From Pseudomonas oryzihabitans (GTDB lineage Bacteria > Pseudomonadota > Gammaproteobacteria > Pseudomonadales > Pseudomonadaceae), in NCBI RefSeq assembly GCF_006384975.1, contig NZ_CP021645.1:1268001-1332000 (forward strand): DNA of 64,000 bases, written 5' to 3'. Positions 55,189 to 64,000 of the stretch are shown here, one piece after another (the first letter of the stretch is position 1; each line of letters begins with the position of its first letter). The translations under genes and the position numbers were made by a program. Under the pieces are notes generated by a model that was given only the letters and a program-made list of their open reading frames with translations, was not told the DNA's origin and ran no database searches.

Positions 55189-56201
55189 AATCCCGTTTCC
55201 CGTTACGTCGTCTCCTGGCCGGTCTGGCCCTGGCCTGCGGTCTGGCCAGCGCCCAGGCCGCCGAAGAAACAGCCATCTGCTACAACTGCCCGCTGGAGTG
55301 GGCCGACTGGGGTGAGCAGCTCAAGGCCATCGCCGCCGATACCGGCATCCACGTCCCCCAGGACAACAAGAACTCCGGCCAGGCACTGGCCCAGTTGGTC
55401 GCCGAGCGCGACGCGCCGGTAGCCGACGTCGTCTATTACGGGGTGACCTTCGGTATCCAGGCGGAAAAGGCCGGGGTCTTGGCCTCCTACAAGCCCAAGC
55501 ATTGGGACCAGATACCCGCCGGCCTGAAGGACCCCAAGGGTGAATGGACCGCCATCCACTCCGGCACTCTCGGCTTCATGGTCAATACCCAGGCGCTGGG
55601 CGGCAAGCCGGTCCCGCAGAGCTGGGCCGATCTGCTCAAGCCCGAGTACCGCGGCCTGGTGGGCTACCTGGACCCGTCCAGCGCCTTCGTCGGCTACGTG
55701 ACGGCCGTGGCGGTCAACCAGGCCATGGGCGGCGACCTCGACGACTTCGGCCCGGCGCTGACCTTCTTCAAGCAGCTGGCCGCCAACGACCCCATCGTGC
55801 CCAAGCAGACCGCCTATGCGCGGGTGCTCTCGGGTGAGATCCCGATCCTGGTGGACTACGACTTCAACGCCTATCGCGCCCGCTACAAGGACGGCGCCCC
55901 GGTGGCCTTCGTGATTCCTAAGGAAGGCAGCCTGACCGTGCCCTACACCATGAGCCTGGTGAAGGGTGCGCCGCACCGCGCCAATGGCGAGAAGGTGCTG
56001 GACTTCGTGCTGTCGGACAAGGGCCAGGAACTCTGGGCCAAGGCCTATCTGCGCCCGGTGCGCGACGTGCCGCTGCCCGCCGAGGTGAAGGCCCGCTTCC
56101 TGCCGGCCGCCGACTACGCCCGCGCCCATACCGTGGACTATGGCCACATGGCGGCGGTCCAGGAAGCCTTCGCCAAGCGCTACCAAGCCGAGGTGCGCTG
56201 A
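55185..56201 (+). CDS. ABC transporter substrate-binding protein
   Basis: A 338-aa periplasmic protein of the iron/phosphonate/spermidine type (family 1-like). Signal peptide LLAGLALACGLASAQAA; mature protein starts EETAICYNCPLEWADWGEQL. AAGGAG lies before the ATG, which overlaps the LacI gene stop. The middle contains GTLGFMVNTQALGGKPVPQS and DPSSAFVGYVTAVAVNQAMG, the hinge segments of this fold. Ligand unknown; the phosphodiesterase downstream suggests a phosphodiester or similar organophosphate. Confidence 0.85.
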   Translation: MKSRFPLRRLLAGLALACGLASAQAAEETAICYNCPLEWADWGEQLKAIAADTGIHVPQDNKNSGQALAQLVAERDAPVADVVYYGVTFGIQAEKAGVLASYKPKHWDQIPAGLKDPKGEWTAIHSGTLGFMVNTQALGGKPVPQSWADLLKPEYRGLVGYLDPSSAFVGYVTAVAVNQAMGGDLDDFGPALTFFKQLAANDPIVPKQTAYARVLSGEIPILVDYDFNAYRARYKDGAPVAFVIPKEGSLTVPYTMSLVKGAPHRANGEKVLDFVLSDKGQELWAKAYLRPVRDVPLPAEVKARFLPAADYARAHTVDYGHMAAVQEAFAKRYQAEVR

Positions 56202-56202
56202 C

Positions 56203-57060
56203 ATGCAGGACCTCGCCGTCTCCCTCGGGCGCCAAAGGGTGCCGCGCCGGCTACCCTGGCCGGTCCTCGTCGCCCTGGCGCCGGCGAGTGCCTTCCTGTT
56301 GGCCGCCTGGCTGCTGCCACTGGCACACCTGCTGGTGCTCGGCGCCAGCCGCGATGACAGCGGCACGTCGGGCTACTGGGCGGTGCTGACCAGCGCCGCC
56401 TATCTCTCCGGGCTGGGGCAGACGGTGGCCCTGGCCGCCGTCACCACCCTGGCCACCCTCATCGTGGCCGGCATCGCCGGCTGCTTCCTGGCGCGCCATG
56501 CCTTCGTCGGGCGTAGTCTGCTGGTGGCCCTGCTGACCTTTCCGCTGGCCTTTCCCGGCGTGGTGGTGGGCTTTCTCATCATCCTGCTCGGTGGTCGCCA
56601 GGGCCTGTTCGCCGACCTGGGGCGCAGCCTCTTCGGAGAGCCCTGGGTGTTCGCCTATTCTCTGTTCGGCCTGCTCCTCGGCTATCTCTACTTCTCCATC
56701 CCGCGGGTCATCCTCACGGTGATGGCAGCCTGCGAAACCCTCGACAGCAGTCTCGAAGAAGCCGCCCGCTCCCTGGGCGCCGGCCTCTTCGCCGTGGTGC
56801 GCGACGTGCTGATCCCGGGCCTGATGCCGGCGCTGCTGTCCAGCGGCGCCCTCTGCTTCGCCACCGCCATGGGCGCCTTCGGCACCGCCTTCACCCTGGG
56901 CACGCGCCTGGCGGTGACGCCGGTCGCCATCTACGACACCTTCACCAACTTCGCCAACTTCAGCGTGGCCGCGGCGCTCTCGGTGGTCTTAGGCCTGGTC
57001 ACCTGGCTGGTACTGCTGCTGGCACGGCGCCTGGGCGGGACCGAAGGAGACCTGCGATGA
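56203..57060 (+). CDS. ABC transporter permease 1
   Basis: A 285-aa inner-membrane protein with six helices; the EAA loop is LDSSLEEAARSLGAGLFAVV followed by RDVLIPGLMPALLS. It starts one base after the preceding stop and overlaps the next gene by 4 nt. Confidence 0.88.
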   Translation: MQDLAVSLGRQRVPRRLPWPVLVALAPASAFLLAAWLLPLAHLLVLGASRDDSGTSGYWAVLTSAAYLSGLGQTVALAAVTTLATLIVAGIAGCFLARHAFVGRSLLVALLTFPLAFPGVVVGFLIILLGGRQGLFADLGRSLFGEPWVFAYSLFGLLLGYLYFSIPRVILTVMAACETLDSSLEEAARSLGAGLFAVVRDVLIPGLMPALLSSGALCFATAMGAFGTAFTLGTRLAVTPVAIYDTFTNFANFSVAAALSVVLGLVTWLVLLLARRLGGTEGDLR

Positions 57061-57851
57061 ACCGCCCCCTGCGTTTCTGGTTGCAACTGTTGTTCACCCT
57101 GCTGGTGGCGGCCTTCCTGCTGGTGCCGGTGCTGCTCTCGGTACTGGCCGGCCTGACCCGTAACTACTTCCAGGGCGTTGCCAGTGGCCTCACCTTCGAA
57201 TGGGTGATCCAGGTGTGGCAGGCCTATGCCCCTACCGTCTGGCTGTCGCTGCAACTGGCCCTGGGTACGGCAGTGCTCGCCGTGCTGCTCGGCGTCCCGG
57301 CGGCCTATGCGCTGGTGCGGCTGGACAACAGGCTCGCCCGCGCCTTCGAGGAATTGCTGGTACTGCCGGTGGCCATGCCCGGCTTCGCCTCGGCCCTGGC
57401 GCTGCTGCTGACCTACGGCCATTTCGGCGGCTTTCGCCGCAGCCCGGCGATCATCCTGGTCGGCCACCTGCTGTTCACCCTGCCGTTCCTGGTTCGCCCG
57501 GTCATGGCCGTGCTGCGCCGCTGCCAACTGCCACTGCTGGAAGAAGCCGCGGCCAGCCTCGGCGCCGGCCCCTGGCGGCGCTTCTTCGGCGTGGTGGTGC
57601 CCAATGCCCGCGCCGGCATTCTCGCCGGCAGCCTCATGGTGATCACCCTGTCGTTGGGTGAATTCAACCTCACCTGGATGCTGCATACGCCGATGACCAA
57701 GACCCTGCCGGTGGGCCTGGCCGACAGCTACGCCTCGGCGCGGCTGGAAGTCGGCTCCGCCTACACCCTGATCTTCCTCTGTCTGATCGTGCCGCTGCTG
57801 ATCGCCCTCCAGGCCCTCAGCGCCCGCCTCTCCCGTGGAGCCCTGCGATGA
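57057..57851 (+). CDS. ABC transporter permease 2
   Basis: A 264-aa permease, six helices, EAA loop LLEEAAASLGAGPWRRFFGV. ATGA overlaps join it to both neighbours. Forms the pore with permease 1. Confidence 0.88.
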   Translation: MNRPLRFWLQLLFTLLVAAFLLVPVLLSVLAGLTRNYFQGVASGLTFEWVIQVWQAYAPTVWLSLQLALGTAVLAVLLGVPAAYALVRLDNRLARAFEELLVLPVAMPGFASALALLLTYGHFGGFRRSPAIILVGHLLFTLPFLVRPVMAVLRRCQLPLLEEAAASLGAGPWRRFFGVVVPNARAGILAGSLMVITLSLGEFNLTWMLHTPMTKTLPVGLADSYASARLEVGSAYTLIFLCLIVPLLIALQALSARLSRGALR

Positions 57852-58879
57852 CCCAAGGTACCGCCGTCCGCCTGCGCCAGTGCGCCAAGACTTTCCCCGG
57901 AGGCCGCCAGGTGCTGCAGCCCCTGGACCTCGACATCCACCCGGGCGAGACCCTGGTGTTCCTCGGCCCTTCCGGCTGCGGCAAGACCACCACCCTGCGG
58001 CTGATCGCCGGCTTGGAGCAGCCCGACGCCGGCGGCCAGGTGCTGTTCGACGATGGCGACGTCACCCGTCTGCCCATCGAGCGGCGCGACGTCGGCATGG
58101 TGTTTCAGAACTATGCCCTGTTTCCCAACCTGGACGTGGCCGGCAACATCGCCTACGGTCTGAAGATTCGCGGCCTGGCGCGTGCCGAGCGTGACGCCCG
58201 GGTCGCCGAGCTGCTGGCCATGATGCAGCTGGAAGCCCTCGCCGAGCGGCGCATCCAGCAACTCTCCGGCGGCCAGCGCCAGCGCGTGGCCCTGGCCCGC
58301 GCCCTGGCACCGCGCCCGCGGGTGCTGCTGTTCGACGAACCCCTGGCGGCGCTCGACGCCCAGTTGCGCGAGCAACTGCGGGCCGACATCGGCGCCCTGC
58401 TGCGCGAACTGGGCACCACCGCGGTCTACGTCACCCACGACCAGCAGGAAGCCCTGGCCCTGGGCGATCGGATCGTGGTGATGGGTGAAGGGCGCATCGC
58501 CCAGATCGGTACTCCGGCGCAGATCTATCGGACACCCGCCAGCCGTTTCGTCGCCGGCTTCGTCGGCCAGCTCAACAGCTTCGAGGTGTGCAGCCAGGTC
58601 GGCAGCGAGGTGGCGGTCGCCGGCGGCCACCTACCCTGGAACGGTCAGGCCACCACCCTGTTCTGCCGTCCGGAGCACCTGGAACCCAGCCCGACGCCCG
58701 CGCACCTCACCGGCATCCTGGTCGGCCAGTTCTTCCAGGGCACCCATTCACGCCTGCTGGTCGAGGTGGGTGCCAACCAGCCGTTGCTGGTGGATACCGC
58801 CCAGCCCATCACCGCCCAGCCGGGCGACCTGCTGCACCTGAGCGTGAGCCCCGCCGCGCTCTTCACCCTGGCTTCCTGA
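57848..58879 (+). CDS. ABC transporter ATP-binding protein (PotA/PhnT-like)
   Basis: A 343-aa ATPase: Walker A FLGPSGCGKTTTLRLIAGLE, Q-loop MVFQNYALFPNL, signature QLSGGQRQRVALARALAPRP, Walker B LLFDEPLAALD and H-loop YVTHDQQEALAL. A C-terminal TOBE-like domain (ATTLFCRPEHLEPSPTPAHL) is present. Typical partner of the family-1 importer upstream. Confidence 0.9.
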   Translation: MTQGTAVRLRQCAKTFPGGRQVLQPLDLDIHPGETLVFLGPSGCGKTTTLRLIAGLEQPDAGGQVLFDDGDVTRLPIERRDVGMVFQNYALFPNLDVAGNIAYGLKIRGLARAERDARVAELLAMMQLEALAERRIQQLSGGQRQRVALARALAPRPRVLLFDEPLAALDAQLREQLRADIGALLRELGTTAVYVTHDQQEALALGDRIVVMGEGRIAQIGTPAQIYRTPASRFVAGFVGQLNSFEVCSQVGSEVAVAGGHLPWNGQATTLFCRPEHLEPSPTPAHLTGILVGQFFQGTHSRLLVEVGANQPLLVDTAQPITAQPGDLLHLSVSPAALFTLAS

Positions 58880-58892
58880 TCGGAGGATTCCC

Positions 58893-59720
58893 ATGCACGA
58901 GCCCTTCCTGCTGGCCCAGCTCAGCGACCTGCACATCAAAGCCGGCGGTCGGCTGTCCTATGGCGTGGTCGATACCCTCGGCGCGCTGCGCACCGCGGTG
59001 GACCGCCTCAATACCCTGCAACCGCGGCCGGACGCCCTGGTCATCACCGGCGACCTGGTGGACTTCGGCACGCCCGAGGAATATGCCACCCTGCGCGAGG
59101 TACTGGACGGGCTGGCGATGCCCTTCTATGTCATCCCCGGCAATCATGACGACCGCGCCGCCCTGCGCGCCGCCTTCGCCGATCACTCCTACCTGCCAGC
59201 CAGCGGTACCCTGGAGTGGCAGCAGGACTGCGGCCCGCTGCGGCTGATCGGGCTGGACACCCATATTCCCGGCGAGCACGGGGGTCGTCTCGACGCCGCG
59301 CAACTGGCCTGGCTCGACGACCAGCTCAGCCGGGCGCCGGGGCAACCGACCCTGGTGCTCTTGCACCATCCGCCGTTCCCGGTCGGCATCGGCCACATGG
59401 ATCGCATCGGCCTGGACGGCAGCGCCGAACTGGAAGCCATGATCCGCCGCCATCCCCAGGTGGAGCGCCTGCTCTGCGGTCACCTGCACCGGCTGATCCA
59501 GCGCCGCTTCGGCGGCACCCTGGCCTGCGTCTGCCCCGGCGTCTCGCATCAGGTCGACCTGGACCTGCGCGAGGCGGCCCCTTCCCGCTTCCGGCTGGAG
59601 CCGCCGGGCCTGCTGCTGCATCGCTGGGCGGACGGCGCCCTGGTCACCCACCACCTGCCGCTGGGCGACTATCCCGGTCCCTATCCCTTCTTCGCCGCCG
59701 ATGGGCAGTTGCTGGACTGA
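58893..59720 (+). CDS. Class III phosphodiesterase (GpdQ/cAMP phosphodiesterase-like)
   Basis: A 275-aa calcineurin-like metallophosphoesterase. Metal-site motifs: D-L-H at 12-14 (LAQLSDLHIK), GDLVD at 53-57, GNHD at 83-86, LLHHPPFPVGIGHMDRIGLD and CGHLHRLIQRRF. That set and the length match GpdQ/CpdA-like enzymes which hydrolyse glycerophosphodiesters or cyclic nucleotides. No signal peptide, so it works in the cytoplasm. It lies 13 bp after the ATPase gene, so the likely job is to split the phosphodiester imported by the transporter, giving an alcohol and a phosphomonoester. Confidence 0.85.
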   Translation: MHEPFLLAQLSDLHIKAGGRLSYGVVDTLGALRTAVDRLNTLQPRPDALVITGDLVDFGTPEEYATLREVLDGLAMPFYVIPGNHDDRAALRAAFADHSYLPASGTLEWQQDCGPLRLIGLDTHIPGEHGGRLDAAQLAWLDDQLSRAPGQPTLVLLHHPPFPVGIGHMDRIGLDGSAELEAMIRRHPQVERLLCGHLHRLIQRRFGGTLACVCPGVSHQVDLDLREAAPSRFRLEPPGLLLHRWADGALVTHHLPLGDYPGPYPFFAADGQLLD

Positions 59721-59729
59721 CAGCCAGGC

Positions 59730-59754
59730 GAACGGGCGCCTGGTGCGCCCGTTC
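59730..59754 (+). terminator. Terminator hairpin of the ABC-phosphodiesterase operon
   Basis: GAACGGGCGC and GCGCCCGTTC pair perfectly over 10 bp with the loop ctggt, starting 9 bp after the stop. No T-run. Confidence 0.6.
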
Positions 59755-59916
59755 CGCTGCGTGGCAGCGTGCCCTGCTTCGGGTCCTCGGGTAGCGGAGA
59801 AGATCCCGCGCGACCCAAGGTGGTGCAAAAGGTAACGTCCTCCAGGGGCGCTCTACCTCGCGGTTCAACAATGGCGCGCCCTCCGCTCACTGGCATGTCC
59901 TTTGCCTGGGCAGATT

Positions 59917-59933
59917 GGATACAAAAATCCAGG
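59917..59933. promoter_or_regulatory. Candidate GntR operator
   Basis: TGGAT-acaaaa-ATCCA (59918-59933), extended on the left by a T to TTGGATACAAA, which is a typical FCD-GntR half. It lies 10 bp before the GntR gene's ATG. Confidence 0.5.
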
Positions 59934-59943
59934 AAGCCAGTCC

Positions 59944-60630
59944 ATGCCGCTATCCGCCCTGTCCCGCTCCGCTCCCTTCAGCGCCGAAGAAGAGGCCTAT
60001 CGCCATTTGTTGCAGGCCATTTGCGCCGGGCGTTATCGCAACGGTGACCGGCTGATCGCCGAGGACATCGCCAGCGGCCTGGGCATGAGTCGCATGCCGG
60101 TGCGCAGCGCCTTCCAGCGCCTGGCCGCCGAAGGCCTGGTGACCCTGCGGCCGCACCGCGGCGCCGTGGTGAGCGGCCTGGACCTGGCCGACATGCGCGA
60201 GGTGTTCGAGATGCGTAGCGCCCTGGAAGGCCTGGCCATCCGCCTGGCCACGCCCCATGTCGGTCCGCGGGAAATGACCCGCCTGGAACGCCTGCTGGAA
60301 GACCTGGACGAGGAAGACGACCCCAGCGCCTGGGTCGCGCAGCACCGCGCTTTCCATGAATACCTGTGCAGCCTGGCCGAGCGGCCGCGGCTGTTGCGGC
60401 AGATCACCAGCCTCTATGCCCTGATCGAGCCACACATGCTGCTCTGGCTGCACGTCGACCGCCCCCAGTCGGCGCGCGACGAGCACGCGCCCATCCTCGC
60501 CGCCCTGCGCGCCGGAGATGCCGTCGCCGCCGAGCGGGTCCTGCGCGAGCACATCGAGAGCACGGTGCCCGACCTGCTGACCTTCATCGAACGATCGGGC
60601 GATCAGACCCGAAGTGAACCCCGAAGCTGA
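59944..60630 (+). CDS. GntR-family (FCD) regulator
   Basis: A 228-aa regulator. Winged helix 10-80 (AEEEAYRHLLQAICAGRYRN, then DIASGLGMSRMPVRSAFQRL) and an FCD effector domain (MREVFEMRSALEGLAIRLA, QHRAFHEYLCSLAERPRL, DEHAPILAALRAGDAVAAER). The His and Asp residues of FCD metal sites are present. AGGA is 10 nt before the chosen ATG; fourteen codons upstream are discarded. Likely represses the following transporter and peptidase genes. Confidence 0.87.
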   Translation: MPLSALSRSAPFSAEEEAYRHLLQAICAGRYRNGDRLIAEDIASGLGMSRMPVRSAFQRLAAEGLVTLRPHRGAVVSGLDLADMREVFEMRSALEGLAIRLATPHVGPREMTRLERLLEDLDEEDDPSAWVAQHRAFHEYLCSLAERPRLLRQITSLYALIEPHMLLWLHVDRPQSARDEHAPILAALRAGDAVAAERVLREHIESTVPDLLTFIERSGDQTRSEPRS

Positions 60631-60670
60631 GCTATCCGCCCTGCCCACCCTCGTCCTTCCGGAGAAGACC

Positions 60671-61477
60671 ATGTCCCGCCACCGGCTTTCCTGCAGTCTG
60701 CTCGCCCTGACCCTCGCCGCCGGCCTCGCCCAGGCCGCTCCCCAGATCCCCGAGCGCCTGGCCAAGGCATCCAAGATCACCTATTGCGGCGCCCTGGATA
60801 CCCCGCCCATCGGCTTCTTCGATGCCAACCAGAAGCCCCAGGGGCTGACCGTCGACCTCGGCGCCGAGATCGCCAAGCGCCTCGGCGACAAAAAGGTGGA
60901 ATGGCACGTGGTGCCCTTCTCCGGCTTGATCCCGGCGCTGCTCGCCGGCCAGTGCGACCTGCTCGTCGACCAGTTGTTCGACAAGCCCGAGCGCCGCCAG
61001 GTGATCGACATCGTCAACTACATGAACTCCAGCCAGGCGGTGGTGGTGCCCCAGGGTAACCCGGAGGGCATCCACACCCTGGACGACCTCTCCGGCAAGA
61101 AGGTGGCGGTGCTCAACGGCTCCACCATCCGCACCCTGCTGGAAGCCAAGAACGAAGAGCTGAAGAAAGCCGGCAAGGCGCCCATGAAGCTGGTGGCCTA
61201 CAACACCGACACCGACGCCTTCCAGGCCCTGCGCCTGCACCAGGCCGATGCCTACGGCACCACGGTGGAAACCGCCGCCTATTACCAGAGCGTGGCGCCC
61301 GGCCAGTTCGAAACCGGCGTGCCGGCCTTCGCCCGCATCCTCACCGGCATCGGCGTGCGCAAGGACGATCCCCAGCTGAGCGCCGCCCTCACCCAGATCC
61401 TCAGCGACATGAAGGCCGACGGCAGCTACGCCGCCCTCATGCAGAAATGGCACCTGGAAGGCGACAAGCTCGATTAA
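60671..61477 (+). CDS. Polar amino acid ABC transporter substrate-binding protein
   Basis: A 268-aa family-3 binding protein (signal peptide [13 protein letters not shown]). Motifs: [35 protein letters not shown] and [20 protein letters not shown], then [16 protein letters not shown] lies before the ATG. Ligand probably a small amino acid or peptide, from context with gamma-glutamyltransferase. Confidence 0.87.
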   Translation: MSRHRLSCSLLALTLAAGLAQAAPQIPERLAKASKITYCGALDTPPIGFFDANQKPQGLTVDLGAEIAKRLGDKKVEWHVVPFSGLIPALLAGQCDLLVDQLFDKPERRQVIDIVNYMNSSQAVVVPQGNPEGIHTLDDLSGKKVAVLNGSTIRTLLEAKNEELKKAGKAPMKLVAYNTDTDAFQALRLHQADAYGTTVETAAYYQSVAPGQFETGVPAFARILTGIGVRKDDPQLSAALTQILSDMKADGSYAALMQKWHLEGDKLD

Positions 61478-61489
61478 AGGAAGGGCACG

Positions 61490-62257
61490 ATGAACTTCAG
61501 CTGGGATGTGTTCTGGCAGTACCTGCTGCACCCGAGCGACGTCTACCTCTACGGCCTCTGGCTGACCTGCATCATCGCCGTCAGCGCCATGCTGCTGGGT
61601 TGCGTGCTCGGCCTGCTGGCGGCGCTGGCGCGACTGTCGCGCTACCGGGTGCTGCAATACCCGGTGCGCGGCTACGTCTGGCTGATGCGCGGGACACCGC
61701 TGCTGGTGCAGATCGTCTTCCTCTACACGGCCCTGGCTGCAGGTGGCATCTTTCGCTTCGAGGACCTGGACCTGGGCTTCCTGGTGATCCCCGGCAACAT
61801 CCAGGCGGCCATCATCGCCCTGGGTCTCAACGAGGGCGCCTACATGGCCGAGATCATCCGCGCCGGCATCGGCGCGGTGGATCGCGGCCAGTACGAGGCG
61901 GCCCGCTCCCTGGGCATGCCCCCGGCCAAGCTGATGCGGCGCATCATCCTGCCCCAGGCCATGCGGGTGATCATTCCGCCGCTGGGCAACGAGTTCAACG
62001 TGATGCTCAAGAACACCACCCTGGTCAGCGTCATCGGCGTACCGGAGCTGTTGCTCAGTACCCAGATGATCACCTCGGCGACCTTCCGCGTCTTCGAGCT
62101 GTACCTGGTGGTGGCCATCTACTTCCTGGTGCTGACCACCCTCTGGGGCCTGTTCCAGGCCTGGCTGGAGCGCCGCTTCGGCAAGGCCGAGGGGCAGCGG
62201 CCCACGGCCACGGGTCGGCTGTTCAGCCTGCAAGCCTTCAAGCTACGGGGACGCTAG
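61490..62257 (+). CDS. Polar amino acid ABC transporter permease
   Basis: A 255-aa permease of the HisM/GlnP type with five helices. [20 protein letters not shown] and the EAA loop [20 protein letters not shown] then [15 protein letters not shown] are characteristic. One permease gene only, so it works as a homodimer. Starts 12 bp after the binding protein gene. Confidence 0.9.
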   Translation: MNFSWDVFWQYLLHPSDVYLYGLWLTCIIAVSAMLLGCVLGLLAALARLSRYRVLQYPVRGYVWLMRGTPLLVQIVFLYTALAAGGIFRFEDLDLGFLVIPGNIQAAIIALGLNEGAYMAEIIRAGIGAVDRGQYEAARSLGMPPAKLMRRIILPQAMRVIIPPLGNEFNVMLKNTTLVSVIGVPELLLSTQMITSATFRVFELYLVVAIYFLVLTTLWGLFQAWLERRFGKAEGQRPTATGRLFSLQAFKLRGR

Positions 62258-62259
62258 CC

Positions 62260-63036
62260 ATGACGACCACGCAAGAACCGGTGATCCAAGCGCTGGAGGT
62301 ACACAAGGCCTTCGGCGAGCTGGAGATTCTCAAGGGCGTCTCCCTGGAGGTGCGGCGCGGCGAGGTGGTGGTGCTGATCGGCGCCTCCGGCTCGGGCAAG
62401 ACCACCTTCATCCGCTGCCTCAATCACCTGGAAGACATCCAGGGCGGCACCATCCGCGTCAACGGCGAGTTGATGGGCTATCGCGAGCGTCCCGATGGCA
62501 GCCGGGTGCCGGATTCGGAGCGCAACATCGCCCGTCGCCGCCGTGACATCGGCATGGTCTTCCAGAGATTCAACCTCTTCCCGCACATGACGGTGCTGGA
62601 AAACATCATCGAGGCGCCCATCCAGGTGCTCGGCGTATCCCGCGCCACCGCCCTCGACCAGGCCCGCGCCCTGCTCGCCCGGGTACACCTGGCGGACAAA
62701 GCCGACCATTACCCGGCGCAACTCTCCGGCGGCCAGCAACAGCGGGTGGCCATCGCCCGCGCCCTGGCCATGAAGCCCCAGGCCATGCTGTTCGACGAAC
62801 CCACCAGCGCCCTCGACCCGGAAACCGTGGGCGAGGTGCTGCAGGTGATGAAGGAGCTGGCCGAAGACGGCATGACCATGGTGGTGGTGACCCACGAGAT
62901 GGGCTTCGCCCGCGAGGTGGCCGACCGCGTGGTGGTGCTGCACCAGGGCGAGCTGATCGAAGAAGGTCCGCCGGCCCAGGTATTCGGCAATCCCACCCAC
63001 CCGCGTACCCGCGAATTCCTCAGTCGCGTGCTCTGA
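62260..63036 (+). CDS. Polar amino acid ABC transporter ATP-binding protein
   Basis: A 258-aa ATPase of the HisP/GlnQ type: [73 protein letters not shown] and [20 protein letters not shown]. Starts two bases after the permease stop. Confidence 0.9.
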   Translation: MTTTQEPVIQALEVHKAFGELEILKGVSLEVRRGEVVVLIGASGSGKTTFIRCLNHLEDIQGGTIRVNGELMGYRERPDGSRVPDSERNIARRRRDIGMVFQRFNLFPHMTVLENIIEAPIQVLGVSRATALDQARALLARVHLADKADHYPAQLSGGQQQRVAIARALAMKPQAMLFDEPTSALDPETVGEVLQVMKELAEDGMTMVVVTHEMGFAREVADRVVVLHQGELIEEGPPAQVFGNPTHPRTREFLSRVL

Positions 63037-63069
63037 GCCGCCACTGGTCTTGAACATGACGAGCCTGCC

Positions 63070-64000
63070 ATGCTGAATTTTTCCGCCCACGATTATCCCT
63101 ACGCCTCCCAACGCCAGAGCGTCTTCGCCCGCAACGGCATGGTCGCCACCTCCCAGCCGCTGGCGGCCGAAGCCGGCATTGCCATGCTGCGCCAGGGTGG
63201 CAACGCCATCGACGCGGCCATCGCCACCGCCGCCGCCCTCACCGTGGTGGAGCCCACCGGCAATGCCATCGGCGGCGACGCCTTCGCCCTGGTCTGGGTC
63301 AAGGACAAGCTGCACGGCCTGGACGCCAGCGGCCATGCCCCGGCCAGCCTGGACATTGCCACGGTCAAGGCCGCCGGCCACGAGCGCATGCCGGTGCACG
63401 GCTGGCTGCCGGTGACGGTGCCGGGTTGCCCCGCCGCCTGGGCCGAGCTGTCACGCCGCTTCGGCAAGCTGCCTTTCGCCACCCTCTTCGAGCCCGCCAT
63501 CGCGCTAGCGCGCGACGGCTTCCCGGTATCGCCAGTGGTTGCTCACCAGTGGCGCATCGCCCAGGCCGAATACCAGGCCAGCCGCGCCACGACACCGGAA
63601 TTGGAGGCCTGGTTCGACACCTTCCTCATTGATGGCCAGGCCCCCGCCGCCGGCCAGTTGTTCCGCAACCCCGCCCAGGCGCGCACCCTGGAAGAACTGG
63701 CCCAGACCGGGTGCGAAAGCTTCTATCGCGGCGCCATCGCCCAGCGCCTGGCCGCCCATGCCGCAGCGACCGGCGGCCAGCTGACCGCCGCGGATCTCGC
63801 CGGCTACCGGCCGCGCTGGGTGGAACCGATCAAGGTCGACTACCGTGGCTATCAGGTCTGGGAAATCCCACCGAGTGGCCAGGGCCTGATCGCCCTGATG
63901 ACGCTGAACATCCTCAAGGGCTATGACTTCGACCAGCGCGACAGCCAGCTCACCTGGCACCGCCAGCTGGAGGCCATGAAAAAGGCCTACGCCGATGGCC
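63070..64000 (+). CDS. ggt: Gamma-glutamyltransferase (3' cut by window end)
   Basis: The first 310 residues of a gamma-glutamyltransferase, frame open at the right edge. [40 protein letters not shown] and the oxyanion-side [14 protein letters not shown] are typical of the large subunit; [20 protein letters not shown] follows. No signal peptide, so this is a cytoplasmic form. The catalytic Thr of the small subunit is beyond the window. Clustered with an amino acid importer and GntR regulator, suggesting uptake and hydrolysis of gamma-glutamyl compounds or glutathione. Confidence 0.85.
   Translation, partial: MLNFSAHDYPYASQRQSVFARNGMVATSQPLAAEAGIAMLRQGGNAIDAAIATAAALTVVEPTGNAIGGDAFALVWVKDKLHGLDASGHAPASLDIATVKAAGHERMPVHGWLPVTVPGCPAAWAELSRRFGKLPFATLFEPAIALARDGFPVSPVVAHQWRIAQAEYQASRATTPELEAWFDTFLIDGQAPAAGQLFRNPAQARTLEELAQTGCESFYRGAIAQRLAAHAAATGGQLTAADLAGYRPRWVEPIKVDYRGYQVWEIPPSGQGLIALMTLNILKGYDFDQRDSQLTWHRQLEAMKKAYADG

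Overview
The window is GC-rich, almost fully coding DNA from a Pseudomonas-type gammaproteobacterium. The evidence is a complete arnBCADTEF-ugd lipid A modification operon, a cyoABCD ubiquinol oxidase operon, dacC, dctA, an AdeRS-like/RND efflux locus and several LysR, LacI and GntR regulators with Pseudomonas-like gene order. Gene content would suit the P. oryzihabitans/psychrotolerans group, but that is inference. No rRNA, tRNA, CRISPR array, insertion sequence or prophage was recognised. I count 57 protein genes, two of them cut by the window ends.

Layout. 1-4.6 kb: tail of a hybrid kinase, a PEP mutase/isocitrate lyase family enzyme, an outer-membrane MetA-pathway-type channel, a LuxR-type regulator and an HSL-family esterase. 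4.6-13.8 kb: dacC, a two-component system, a periplasmic protein resembling aconitate isomerase, a CitMHS carrier, dctA, a GalD/PrpF-type isomerase and a divergent LysR regulator; together these look like a tricarboxylate (aconitate) utilisation module. 13.9-19.6 kb: cyoABCD, convergent with a lipoprotein PQQ-type sugar dehydrogenase plus a DUF2231 membrane protein. 19.9-26.3 kb: an MFS transporter, a secreted M20 peptidase, a LysR/MetC-like divergent pair, a 0.47-kb gene-free stretch, a DUF3606 protein and a DUF347 membrane protein. 26.5-37.1 kb: the arn operon with ugd and an extra GT39-type transferase at its end. 37.4-45.6 kb: an HD-GYP phosphodiesterase, a chemoreceptor, a FixLJ-like two-component pair and an ABC importer without a binding protein. 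45.7-54.1 kb: an AdeRS-like two-component system divergent from an outer-membrane factor/MipA/adaptor/RND efflux operon. 54.2-59.7 kb: a LacI regulator, ABC importer and phosphodiesterase operon. 59.9-64 kb: a GntR regulator, polar amino acid ABC importer and gamma-glutamyltransferase (cut at the window end).

The most notable non-coding signals are: (i) the same three-unit, 10-bp-phased box placed exactly 24 nt from a TAnnnT -10 element at both dacC and the aconitate isomerase-like gene, flanking the two-component operon that may control them; (ii) a degenerate ~17-bp tandem repeat (five full units plus a partial sixth) bridging arnC and arnA; (iii) clean regulator palindromes next to the galD-type gene, the metC-like gene, the LacI gene and the GntR gene. 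Start sites were moved downstream of the longest reading frame where a Shine-Dalgarno sequence, signal peptide or overlap with the previous gene indicated it. Family assignments come from recognising motifs by eye, not from searches.
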